This document shows positions 1 to 6,732 of a DNA stretch of 18,430 nucleotides, one piece after another (positions within the stretch are counted from its first letter, which is position 1; every line of letters starts with the position of its first letter). The notes under the pieces are model-generated. The model was not told where the DNA came from, ran no database searches, and saw only the letters and a program-made list of their open reading frames with translations. A program made the position numbers and the translations under genes. The DNA comes from an uncultured Eubacterium sp. (GTDB taxonomy: Bacteria > Bacillota > Clostridia > Lachnospirales > Lachnospiraceae): NCBI GenBank assembly GCA_946611445.1, contig CAMODP010000012.1, forward strand, positions 1 through 18,430, written 5' to 3'.

Positions 1-179
1 GCCTGTATTGCTTGCATCTTGATATTGACCAAAACGTTGTCCCTTTTATGGAACGGGACAAGCATGACTGGGAACAAAAGCTTCGGAAGGCCAAAGAAAT
101 AGGAAACAATTCATTTGCAGCGCTTTGCGAGAGGTGGATAGATGCTTATGACTATGCTTTTAGCAGAATAAACAATTAG
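1..179 (+). CDS. C-terminal end of an unidentified protein, possibly the element's recombinase
   Basis: An open frame enters from the left edge and ends at TAG 177-179, giving about 58 residues rich in charged and aromatic residues and ending SRINN. No catalytic motif lies in the visible part, so the family cannot be read from sequence. The stop codon overlaps the AGGAGG ribosome site (178-183) of the next gene, so the two are translationally coupled. Because that neighbour resembles TnpC of Tn554-type elements, whose gene order is tnpA-tnpB-tnpC with two tyrosine recombinases, this tail may be the TnpB-like recombinase. That is inference from context only. Confidence 0.5.
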   Translation, partial: LYCLHLDIDQNVVPFMERDKHDWEQKLRKAKEIGNNSFAALCERWIDAYDYAFSRINN

Positions 180-186
180 GAGGCGA

Positions 187-669
187 ATGATGGGGACAAG
201 AAAGCCGCCGACTCCGGCTATGCAGGCAATGTATGCAAAGAAACGAGAGGATACTATTAATCTAATCCGTGATGCAATTCATGCGATGAAAGGATTTGGT
301 GAGCACGTTACCAAAAAGAATCTGATGGAACGAGCCGGGGTTTCATCCGGAACATTATCAAAGCCATATGTGTTGGAAGTTCTGGAGGCGGAAGGAGTCT
401 GCCAGTTTGAGGGCAAAACGAACTCGCTCAGGATGAAGACGATTGACCGAGAATATGGTGAGCTTGTGAAGGAGACTGAGATGATGCGCCGCCGTATTAA
501 AAAATTGGATGAACGTATCATGGATTTACAAAGACAAAAAGATGCCATAAATAAGCAACTGGCGAATATAAAAGCTGGCAACGCTATTCTGCGCGGTCAG
601 AGGCAGATGCTGATGGAACGGCTTGAAAGCGTTGGCGTCTCCCTTGGCGAAATTCGGTTTGACCAGTAG
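187..669 (+). CDS. TnpC-like (DUF6262-type) element protein with coiled coil
   Basis: A 160-residue protein. Its N-terminal part (about residues 10-65) reads as a helix-turn-helix-like region with the segment LMERAGVSSGTLSKPYV, followed by a long charged heptad-like helix (about 88-140) predicted to be a coiled coil. This layout matches the DUF6262 family, small proteins encoded just after tyrosine recombinases in Tn554-like elements; in Tn554 the equivalent TnpC assists transposition. Two start codons are adjacent, at 187 and 190. The AGGAGG at 178-183 sits 3 bases from the first and 6 from the second, so 190 may be the true start. The gene is coupled to the upstream frame. The family name comes from memory of the family's pattern, not from a search. 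Confidence 0.65.
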   Translation: MMGTRKPPTPAMQAMYAKKREDTINLIRDAIHAMKGFGEHVTKKNLMERAGVSSGTLSKPYVLEVLEAEGVCQFEGKTNSLRMKTIDREYGELVKETEMMRRRIKKLDERIMDLQRQKDAINKQLANIKAGNAILRGQRQMLMERLESVGVSLGEIRFDQ

Positions 670-706
670 AGTGTATATGGGAAAAGGGGGGTATAGTACA
701 TACACA

Positions 707-733
707 TATCGTGTGTATAACATACACACGATA
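707..733. promoter_or_regulatory. Perfect 12-bp inverted repeat, candidate operator
   Basis: Arms 707-718 (TATCGTGTGTAT) and 722-733 (ATACACACGATA) are exact reverse complements separated by 3 bases. There is no T-run after either arm, so it is unlikely to be a terminator. It ends 34 bases before the start of the ribbon-helix-helix gene; such proteins commonly bind short palindromes and repress their own genes. Autoregulation is inference. Confidence 0.5.
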
Positions 734-767
734 AGAAACGGCTTCACATTTTTAGAGGAGGGTGAAT

Positions 768-935
768 ATGAATAAGATTCGGGTAAATATTTCATTAGAC
801 AAGGATACTGCAGAGCGGCTTAAGCAATACGCTTTTGAGCAACACAAGACAGTGAGCCAGGTTATCACGGATTGGACATGGAATGCCAAGGTCAAGTATT
901 CCCAGATACGCGGGCAGATGTCATTGAAAGTATAA
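768..935 (+). CDS. Small ribbon-helix-helix (CopG/Arc-like) DNA-binding protein
   Basis: A 55-residue protein starting MNKIRVNISLDKDTAERLK. The pattern of a short beta strand (RVNISL), a first helix (DKDTAERLKQYAFEQH), a turn (KTVS) and a second helix (QVITDWTWNA) is the ribbon-helix-helix fold of CopG/Arc/MetJ-type regulators, which bind DNA as dimers. A GAGGAGGG ribosome site (755-762) precedes ATG 768 at good spacing. It is the last gene before the terminator at 1023-1058 and is preceded by a perfect inverted repeat, so it probably regulates itself or the element genes. An antitoxin role is possible, but no toxin gene is adjacent. The fold call is from sequence pattern only. Confidence 0.65.
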   Translation: MNKIRVNISLDKDTAERLKQYAFEQHKTVSQVITDWTWNAKVKYSQIRGQMSLKV

Positions 936-1022
936 GATGGCTCTTTGGTATATATCTGCTGCTCTGGGAATAGGGGTATCTAAGTTGAACGGCCGGAATG
1001 TATGTGAGTTGTATAATATGAA

Positions 1023-1058
1023 CCCGTCGCAGTATCATGCGGCGGGATTTTTCTTTTT
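1023..1058 (+). terminator. Rho-independent terminator
   Basis: The stem CCCGTCGCA (1023-1031) pairs with TGCGGCGGG (1038-1046) over 9 pairs, including one G-U, with a 6-base loop, followed by a T-rich tract (1048-1058). It closes the transcription unit of the element genes and would insulate cpaF from them. Confidence 0.8.
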
Positions 1059-1097
1059 AGCAAAAACCCCGAGACATTTTGGATATCTGAAAACATC

Positions 1098-2132
1098 ATG
1101 AATTACGACGCTTGTATTAATTTTGTACATTTATGGAATAATGCGAAAGAAGATTGCAAGACTGCTTATTATAAAGCCGTTATGCAAATAATAAAAAGTA
1201 CATATCATTATAGACCCTTTGTTTTAAAGGGATTGACAATGATAAGCACTATTTTTCTAAATAAAATCCGTGAAATCGCAGGCAGCTGCAACAGGGTCGT
1301 CAATGAACAGAGGCCTGTGGCAGACGCGCGTCTGGAAAACGGATCCAGGGTCAATATTGTCCTTCCGCCGGTGTCTCTGGAGGGCCCTATTCTGACAATC
1401 CGGCGTTTTCCGGACCGGCCGATCACCATGGATACACTGATCGCGCTGGGCAGCCTGACCCGGGAGGCGGCGGAGTTCCTCCGGGGGCTGGTAGAGGCCC
1501 GGTATTCCCTGCTGATCGGCGGGGGGACCTCCACGGGGAAAACGACTTTTCTGAATGCGCTCTCTTCCTATATTCCCGCGGATGAGAGAGTGATCACGAT
1601 CGAAGATAACGCGGAACTCCAGCTCCAGGGCCTGCCGAATCTGGTGAGGCTTGAGGCCAGGGAGGCAGCGATGGAGGGGGCGGCAGCCGTCACGATCCGG
1701 GACCTGATCAGGACCGCCCTCAGGATGCGGCCTGACCGCGTTATCATCGGAGAAGTCAGAGGCGCGGAAGCCGGTGATTTCCTGGTCTGTCTGAACACCG
1801 GACATGACGGAAGCATGGGCAGCGCCCATGCCAACAGTGTGCGGGAGATGGTATCCCGGCTGGAAATGATGGTCCTGATGGGCATGGACCTGAGCGTATC
1901 CGTCATCCGCCGGCAGATAGCCGCCGGGGTGGAGATCCTGGTGCATCTGAGCAGAGATGCTTCCGGTGTGCGCCGGGTAGAGGAGATTGCCGAGATTACG
2001 GGCATGAAGGGAGATGAGATTCTGATGCACACGCTGTTTCAGAGGGACCGGAGCGGCGCGCTTGTCCGGACAGGAGAACTGCATTCTGTCACAAAATGGG
2101 AGCGGACGCATTCCGCGGCGGAGGCAGAGTAA
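1098..2132 (+). CDS. cpaF: CpaF/TadA-type pilus ATPase, 5'-truncated by an element junction
   Basis: This is the hexameric ATPase that powers Tad pilus assembly. CpaF similarity starts at about residue 57 (IREIAGSCNRVVNE) and continues through the ARLENGSRVNIVLPP segment, Walker A GGGTSTGKTT (141-150), the acidic motif TIEDNAELQ, Walker B-like RVIIGEVRGAE and the His-box region NTGHDGSMGSAHANS. Full-length CpaF is usually about 400-480 residues. Here roughly the first 130-150, the N-terminal domain needed for oligomerisation, are replaced by about 50 unrelated residues from the AT-rich element end. The likely usable start is ATG 1239 (298 residues). The catalytic core is open with no frameshift. 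It ends 3 bases before tadB, as expected in an intact operon. The product is probably non-functional as a motor. Confidence 0.85.
   Translation: MNYDACINFVHLWNNAKEDCKTAYYKAVMQIIKSTYHYRPFVLKGLTMISTIFLNKIREIAGSCNRVVNEQRPVADARLENGSRVNIVLPPVSLEGPILTIRRFPDRPITMDTLIALGSLTREAAEFLRGLVEARYSLLIGGGTSTGKTTFLNALSSYIPADERVITIEDNAELQLQGLPNLVRLEAREAAMEGAAAVTIRDLIRTALRMRPDRVIIGEVRGAEAGDFLVCLNTGHDGSMGSAHANSVREMVSRLEMMVLMGMDLSVSVIRRQIAAGVEILVHLSRDASGVRRVEEIAEITGMKGDEILMHTLFQRDRSGALVRTGELHSVTKWERTHSAAEAE
1226..1241 (+). promoter_or_regulatory. Ribosome site that may restart truncated cpaF at ATG 1239
   Basis: AAAGGG (1226-1231) lies 7 bases before the in-frame ATG at 1239. The longer frame opening at 1098 has no ribosome site and encodes 47 residues that do not resemble CpaF, so 1239 is the better start if the gene is translated at all. 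Confidence 0.45.
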
Positions 2133-2135
2133 GCC

Positions 2136-2900
2136 ATGCAGAGACGAAAGGGGACAGATTACCGAACCTACCGGTTTTCAGCAAAAGAACTGACGCGGGC
2201 CATCGCCGAAGGTACGGCAGCCGGCGCGGTGATTATCTGGCTCTGCTACAGGAGTATGCGGTTCCTTCCTCTGCTCGTGCCGGTAACGGCTGTTTACCTG
2301 CTGCTGAAGAGACAGTCCCTTGCAGCCGCACGCAGGATGCAGATGAACCTGCATTTCAAGGAGTTCCTCTCCTCGCTCCACACGGGGATGGCCGCCGGGT
2401 ATTCGCTGGAAAACGGCGTCCGCGCGGCAGAGAGGGATCTGGAGAAAATATACGGCGGTGATGACCCGCTGGTCCTGGAACTGAAGGAAATTGTCAGGCA
2501 GATGAGTTTCCAGCGGCCCGCGGAAGTCCTCTTCCGGGACCTGGGAAACAGGAGCGGTGTGGAGGATATCCAGAGCTTCGGGGAGGTTCTGATGATTGCC
2601 AAAAGAACCGGCGGAGACATGGGTGAGATTCTGGAATCAGCCTGGAGAAACCTCTGCGAGAAGATCGACACCAGAGAGGAAATCGAGACGGTATTGGCCT
2701 CGCGGCGGTATGAGCAGCAGGTCATGAGCATGATGCCCGCCGGCGTCCTCCTCTATCTGCAGGTATCTTTCGGAGATTTCCTGGACCCCCTTTACGGAAA
2801 TACGGCGGGTGTACTGGTGATGACAGCCTGTCTGCTGGTGTGGACTGCTTCCTGGCTGTGGGGAAGGCATATGGTTCAGAACGCCATATCCCAGCTGTAA
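2136..2900 (+). CDS. tadB: TadB-like inner-membrane platform protein (T2SSF family)
   Basis: A 254-residue protein of the type II secretion F / GspF family, one half of the membrane platform on which the CpaF ATPase acts. Hydrophobic segments lie at about residues 26-58, 200-211 and 223-243. The cytoplasmic T2SSF domain between them carries the usual segments KEFLSSLHTGMAAGYSLENG (75-94) and IAKRTGGDMGEILESAW (154-170). The start follows the cpaF stop by 3 bases and has no strong ribosome site of its own, which suggests translational coupling. It is shorter than proteobacterial TadB, as is usual in Firmicutes Tad loci. Confidence 0.85.
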   Translation: MQRRKGTDYRTYRFSAKELTRAIAEGTAAGAVIIWLCYRSMRFLPLLVPVTAVYLLLKRQSLAAARRMQMNLHFKEFLSSLHTGMAAGYSLENGVRAAERDLEKIYGGDDPLVLELKEIVRQMSFQRPAEVLFRDLGNRSGVEDIQSFGEVLMIAKRTGGDMGEILESAWRNLCEKIDTREEIETVLASRRYEQQVMSMMPAGVLLYLQVSFGDFLDPLYGNTAGVLVMTACLLVWTASWLWGRHMVQNAISQL

Positions 2901-2966
2901 ACCGAAGGTGTTACTCTGGCGGAACTGTCCCGGAGCGGTCAGCAGTCCCGCGGAGAGGAGGTGACT

Positions 2967-4220
2967 ATGCAGCTGCTGCTGCCTGCCGTTCTGGCCGGAT
3001 TGTCGGTCTGGATGTACAGAAAGAAAAAGATTCCTGGCACCTGGATGTCTGCTTTGCTTCTGTGCGCGGCGGGGATTTCGGCGCTGATGCTGTATGAAGC
3101 CATACGGGGCGCGGAAAGCCAGGTGACGTATCTGGAGCGGGACCCGTCCGCTGCCGGTACGGTCACTGTGCCATTGGAGGCACAGCTGGGAGAAAAGCGG
3201 TACCCGGTGGGAATGGAGGTTCCGGGACACCTGCGCACGGCAGAGGAGAGGAGACAGCTGCTGGAGGAGCAGGCTGCGGTCCTGGACCCGGTCATCCTGG
3301 GGGATAATGATTCTCCGGATCACATCGTCCGGAACCTGTCGCTGCCCGTTTCATTTGAGGAGAGCGGCATTACCGCGGTCTGGAGCAGCGACCGCCCTGA
3401 ATGGCTCGGGTGGGACGGAACCCTGAGCGGGACTGTTCCCGCAGAGGGAGGGCGCGTGACGGTAAAGGGAACTCTGTATCTGGAAGGGGAAAGCCTGGAA
3501 GTACAGAGAACCTACACCCTGTTTCCTTCTGAGGAAGAGGCGGCTATAGGGCAGCGTCTCCTCAAATCGGCGGAGGATATGAACGCGGGAAGGGAAGAAG
3601 ACCGCTGGCTCCTTCCGGAAAGGGACAATGGCCTGCCCCTTGTCTGGTACAGGAAAAATGAAAACGCAGGAATGACGCTGTGCCTGCTTCTCCTTCTGGC
3701 GGCTGTCCTGCTTCCCTCCGTCCGTCAGAAAAGAGAGGAGGAGCGGGAGAATAACAGGAGGAAGGCGCTCTGGCAGCAGTATCCCGGATTCGTGAGCAGT
3801 CTGCACCTGTATCTGTGTGCGGGACTGGGTCTGCGCAAGGCGATGGAAAGAATGGCGTACGCTGCCCGCAGGAACGAGGGAGATAAAAGAAGGCGGCGGG
3901 AAATAGACGAAGAAATCGCGCACATCTGGACAGAAATCGAAAACGGCGTTTCTGAGCAGGCTGCCTGGCAGCATTTCGGAGACAGATGCAGCCTGCCGGT
4001 TTACCGGGAACTGGCCCTGCTGCTGATTCAGAACAGGATACATGGTGCGTCCCGGCTGCCTGACCTGCTGGAGAGAGAGGCCGGCGCCGCTTTTGAGACA
4101 AGGAAAAGGCAGGCCAGGGCAGAAGGCGAGAAGGCTTCTGTCCGGCTGATCCTGCCGATGGGCATGATGCTGGTTGTGGTCATGGCGCTGATCATGGTTC
4201 CGGCACTGATGAACTTTTGA
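2967..4220 (+). CDS. tadC: TadC-like platform protein with an Ig-like insert
   Basis: A second T2SSF-family platform protein, 417 residues from ATG 2967. That ATG is preferred over GTG 2961 because AGGAGG (2956-2961) lies 5 bases before it. Hydrophobic segments are at about 1-16, 26-44, 234-252 and 391-417; the T2SSF domain runs from about 262 to 400. Between the second and third membrane segments lies an unusually long region. Its central part (about 106-187) begins LDPVILGDNDSPDHIVRNL and contains the TAVWSSDRPEWLGWDGTLSG pattern, typical of atrophied bacterial Ig-like domains on cell-surface proteins. This insert should face outside. It follows tadB by 66 bases in the same operon. The T2SSF call is strong; the Ig call comes from motif pattern. 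Confidence 0.8.
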   Translation: MQLLLPAVLAGLSVWMYRKKKIPGTWMSALLLCAAGISALMLYEAIRGAESQVTYLERDPSAAGTVTVPLEAQLGEKRYPVGMEVPGHLRTAEERRQLLEEQAAVLDPVILGDNDSPDHIVRNLSLPVSFEESGITAVWSSDRPEWLGWDGTLSGTVPAEGGRVTVKGTLYLEGESLEVQRTYTLFPSEEEAAIGQRLLKSAEDMNAGREEDRWLLPERDNGLPLVWYRKNENAGMTLCLLLLLAAVLLPSVRQKREEERENNRRKALWQQYPGFVSSLHLYLCAGLGLRKAMERMAYAARRNEGDKRRRREIDEEIAHIWTEIENGVSEQAAWQHFGDRCSLPVYRELALLLIQNRIHGASRLPDLLEREAGAAFETRKRQARAEGEKASVRLILPMGMMLVVVMALIMVPALMNF

Positions 4221-4254
4221 GGATAGCGCAGACAGAAAAGGAGGAGTTGTCTGT

Positions 4255-4422
4255 ATGAATGAAGTACGCGCTTTTATCAGGGAAGAGGATGCCATCTCTA
4301 CATTGGAGATCATCCTGATCATCGTGGTGCTGATCGGTCTGGTGATCCTGTTTAAAAACCAGCTGACCAGTCTGGTGAGCAGCATTCTGCAGAAAATCAC
4401 ATCACAGAGCAACAGCATCTGA
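4255..4422 (+). CDS. Flp1-like type IVb pilin
   Basis: A 55-residue pilin candidate. A short charged leader (MNEVRAFIREEDA) is followed by ISTLE and a hydrophobic helix (about residues 18-33, EIILIIVVLIGLVILF), then a short polar tail. This is the layout of Flp1-like pilins in Firmicutes. The Glu at residue 18 would be position +5 of the mature protein if the peptidase cuts after Ala13; the usual -1 residue is Gly. GGAG (4241-4244) precedes ATG 4255. It lies between tadC and the DUF5702 gene in the pilus operon and would be the substrate of the A24 peptidase at 6733. It is too small to be found with a typical 60-residue cutoff. Confidence 0.85.
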   Translation: MNEVRAFIREEDAISTLEIILIIVVLIGLVILFKNQLTSLVSSILQKITSQSNSI

Positions 4423-4426
4423 GATC

Positions 4427-5845
4427 ATGAGAAGGCATCTGGGAAAAGGCAGCGTCACCCTCTGGCTCAGCCTGGTCCTGCTTGTGCTGCTGTCAGTCAT
4501 TGCCGCCGCGCTCTACTCCGCCAGGCAGGCAGCGTGCAGGGTTGCCCTGGCAAGCGGGGTGGAGCAGGGACTGTACTCTCTTTTTGCGCAGTATGACAGA
4601 GATCTGTTTGAGAGATTCGGCCTCCTTCTGATCGACGGCGGGTACGGCAGCGCGGAGCTGCGTCTGGGTACACTGCTGCGCGAGACAGAGGAAGACATTC
4701 TGCAGATTATCCGCCCCGCCGCCTACGGCGCGCCGGGCAGCGACGTTCTGCATATGAATCTCACGGGCGGGTCTGTGACGGGATACCTGCTGGCCACAGA
4801 TCAGGAGGCGGCGGCATACAGGCATCAGGTGTGCGAGGCATATATGGCTGCCGCCGGATGGTCTGCCGCGCAGTACGGCCGTGCCGAAAGCAGCCGGAGC
4901 CAGGCGGAGTATCTGCTGCAGCTGCGCCTGGGGTTTTCCGCAGCCGGAGAAGGGCCGGCGGAAGAAGGAGAGACGGAAGTGCCGGACGGATTTGTCGATC
5001 CGCTCGCCGTGATCCGGTCTCTGCAGGGGCAGGATCTGCTTTCCCTGGTTCTGCCGGATCCGGGGGCCGTATCGGCTGCGGCAGTCCGGGAGCAGGACCT
5101 AGTCAGCAGACGCGCATTGAACAGGGGAATGGGACTGGTGTCTTCAGAAACCGGCGGCGCAGGAGAAAAATCTATGCTTCTGTCATATCTCACAGATGTC
5201 TTCTTCTGCTTCACAGATACGACGTCAGGAGAAGGGCTGCAGTATCAGATAGAGTACGCTGTCGGGCACAAGGGTTCAGACAGAGAGAATCTGCAGGCTG
5301 TGCTGCAGAAACTTCTTTCCATACGGGAAGCTGCCAACATGGTTTATCTGATGTCCAGCCCGGCACGGCAGGAGGAAGCATCGCGCGTGGCGGCGATTAT
5401 AGCGGCAGTCATGCTGCAGCCGGGTCTGCAGCCGACAGTCTCTTTTGCCCTGAAATGCGCGTGGGCGTACGGCGAGAGCATTCTGGATCTCCGGACCCTG
5501 CTGAACGGGGGTCGTGTTCCGATGATGAAGGACGACGGTACCTGGCAGATCCCGCTGCATGCCCTGGCAGGTATCGGAACGGATGCACTCACTGGCTCCG
5601 GCAGCGCACAGGGACTGTCCTATTCTGACTATCTGCAGATCCTGCTGCTGGATGAGAGCAGCGCTTCTCTGACGGCTTCCCTCATGGATCTCACAGAGCA
5701 TCTGATGCGCACGGAGAAAAACCGGCCCTTTTTCCGGCTGGACAACTGCCTGGAGGCAGTAGAACTGGAATTTGAGGCAGAGGCCGGAACGCAGGGATAC
5801 CATATTGCGCGCAGGTATGCCTATGATCCTGAACTGATCGGGTGA
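4427..5845 (+). CDS. DUF5702-type pilus-locus membrane protein
   Basis: A 472-residue protein with one N-terminal membrane helix (about 9-30, SVTLWLSLVLLVLLSVIAAALY) followed by a large, presumably extracytoplasmic domain. The N-terminus has the look of TadE/TadG-type pseudopilins, and the whole resembles the DUF5702 family, which occurs in Tad loci of Clostridia; its biochemical role is unknown. It starts 4 bases after the pilin stop and has little ribosome site of its own, so it is likely coupled to the pilin gene. The repeat-like, hairpin-forming sequence at 5855-5917 follows it. The family assignment comes from memory of the pattern and locus context. Confidence 0.75.
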   Translation: MRRHLGKGSVTLWLSLVLLVLLSVIAAALYSARQAACRVALASGVEQGLYSLFAQYDRDLFERFGLLLIDGGYGSAELRLGTLLRETEEDILQIIRPAAYGAPGSDVLHMNLTGGSVTGYLLATDQEAAAYRHQVCEAYMAAAGWSAAQYGRAESSRSQAEYLLQLRLGFSAAGEGPAEEGETEVPDGFVDPLAVIRSLQGQDLLSLVLPDPGAVSAAAVREQDLVSRRALNRGMGLVSSETGGAGEKSMLLSYLTDVFFCFTDTTSGEGLQYQIEYAVGHKGSDRENLQAVLQKLLSIREAANMVYLMSSPARQEEASRVAAIIAAVMLQPGLQPTVSFALKCAWAYGESILDLRTLLNGGRVPMMKDDGTWQIPLHALAGIGTDALTGSGSAQGLSYSDYLQILLLDESSASLTASLMDLTEHLMRTEKNRPFFRLDNCLEAVELEFEAEAGTQGYHIARRYAYDPELIG

Positions 5846-5854
5846 ACACATTCT

Positions 5855-5917
5855 GAAGGAGGCCAATCTCCTTCTGAGTATGCCTCCGGCGGATGCCGGA
5901 CTTGAATGAAGACAGGA
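5855..5917 (+). repeat. Intergenic two-hairpin repeat, copy 1
   Basis: Hairpin A is GAAGGAG/CTCCTTC (5855-5861 with 5868-5874), a perfect 7-bp stem with a 6-base loop. Hairpin B is TCCGGC/GCCGGA (5885-5890 with 5895-5900), 6 bp with a 4-base loop. The block CTCCTTCTGAGTATGCCTCCGGC recurs at 11445-11467, and the tail CTTGA.TG.AGACAGGA also recurs. It lies between the DUF5702 gene and the TadE-like gene at 6018. No T-run follows, so it is not a simple terminator. Confidence 0.7.
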
Positions 5918-6017
5918 TCCGGAACGTATGAAAGAGTGGCCCCGGCGTGCCGGGAACAAATGACATGGACGAAATCTAAAAAATCATCACTCTTCCAGAT
6001 GAAGAAAGGATAAAGAA

Positions 6018-6710
6018 ATGCTGCCCCCGAAGCATTCCCCTACGATTAAAGACGACACAAAGGGACCATTCTTTCATGCGCTCCGGAGAGGAAGTCTGAC
6101 AGTGGAGGCTGCGCTGGCAGCGCCGCTGTTCATATTCTGTATGATTGCCCTGATCTGTATGACGGATATATACGGTCTGTACGCGCGGCGGCAGGTACAG
6201 CTGCAGGAGCAGGCGGAGATGAGCGGGGCCGCGGAGGGTGCCGGTCCGCGGGTCATAGACCTGGCGCAGCCTGTAGAATGGGATGTCCCGGGCTTCGGGC
6301 TGTTCGGCGGTCATGTCAGTATTGCCTGCCGCGCCCGTGTCCGTTCCTGGGCAGGCAGGGACCTGTCCCGCAACGACGGGGCGGATCCGGAAGAGGACAG
6401 TCTGGTTTACGTGACGGAACACGGGCACGTATATCATACAGATGCTTCCTGCACGCACATAGACCTGAGCCTGCATGCTGCGGACAGCGGCAGCCTGGAA
6501 GATCTGCGCAACAGCGCCGGCGGTCGGTACCACGCCTGCGAAAAATGTGTCGGCAGCGGCAATGTAAATGCCACTGTCTATATCACCGACGACGGTGACC
6601 GGTTTCACAACAGCGCTTCCTGCAGCGGACTGAAAAGAACGGTCCATCTGGTACCGCTGTCGGAGGCAGGGGATCTGCCCCTGTGCAGCCGCTGCGGCGG
6701 GCGGCACTGA
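6018..6710 (+). CDS. TadE-like protein with two C-terminal Cys/His modules
   Basis: A 230-residue protein. The segment RGSLTVEAALAAPLFIF (24-40) starts a single membrane helix (about 27-50) with the Glu characteristic of TadE-like pseudopilins. The outer part ends in two similar modules. Module 1 (about 130-177) has YVTEHGHVYH, C145, H172, C174 and C177. Module 2 (about 187-226) has YITDDGDRFH, C202, C223 and C226. Each has H-x4-C and C-x2-C spacing, resembling the small putative metal-binding module often found at the C-terminus of secreted nucleases and ComEC-like proteins. AAAGGA (6005-6010) precedes ATG 6018 by 7 bases. Zinc binding is inferred, and the role in the pilus is unknown. Confidence 0.75.
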   Translation: MLPPKHSPTIKDDTKGPFFHALRRGSLTVEAALAAPLFIFCMIALICMTDIYGLYARRQVQLQEQAEMSGAAEGAGPRVIDLAQPVEWDVPGFGLFGGHVSIACRARVRSWAGRDLSRNDGADPEEDSLVYVTEHGHVYHTDASCTHIDLSLHAADSGSLEDLRNSAGGRYHACEKCVGSGNVNATVYITDDGDRFHNSASCSGLKRTVHLVPLSEAGDLPLCSRCGGRH

Positions 6711-6732
6711 ACCGTGCGGGAGAAGAGGGAAC

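Larger units (their letters stand above)
1..1258 (+). mobile_element. Right end of a Tn554-like integrated element (boundary approximate)
   Basis: The first 1.25 kb is AT-richer than everything to its right and holds a TnpC-like gene, a small DNA-binding protein and a terminator, none of which belongs to a Tad locus. The switch to GC-rich DNA falls at about 1250-1270, exactly where recognisable CpaF sequence begins in mid-protein. The simplest reading is an element inserted into cpaF, with its left end and the cpaF 5' part lying outside the window. Tn554-type elements leave no long target duplication or terminal inverted repeats, so the exact edge cannot be read from one junction. The stretch 936-1238 holds only the terminator and a possible outward -35; I see no convincing gene in it. 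Confidence 0.55.

Noticed and set aside
937..1101. 54-codon frame after the RHH gene
   Set aside because: It lacks a ribosome site and runs through the terminator hairpin and T-tract at 1023-1058, so it is unlikely to be translated.
1257..2111. 284-codon open frame on the minus strand across cpaF
   Set aside because: It lies antisense to a frame with clear Walker and His-box motifs; its translation is Arg/Pro/His/Gln-rich low-quality sequence, a codon-bias shadow.
3351..4418. 355-codon minus-strand frame across tadC and the pilin gene
   Set aside because: Antisense to recognised genes, without any domain and with no plausible operon context.
4831..5628. 265-codon plus-strand frame inside the DUF5702 gene
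   Set aside because: Arg/Gly-rich out-of-frame reading of the real gene, which has an N-terminal membrane helix.
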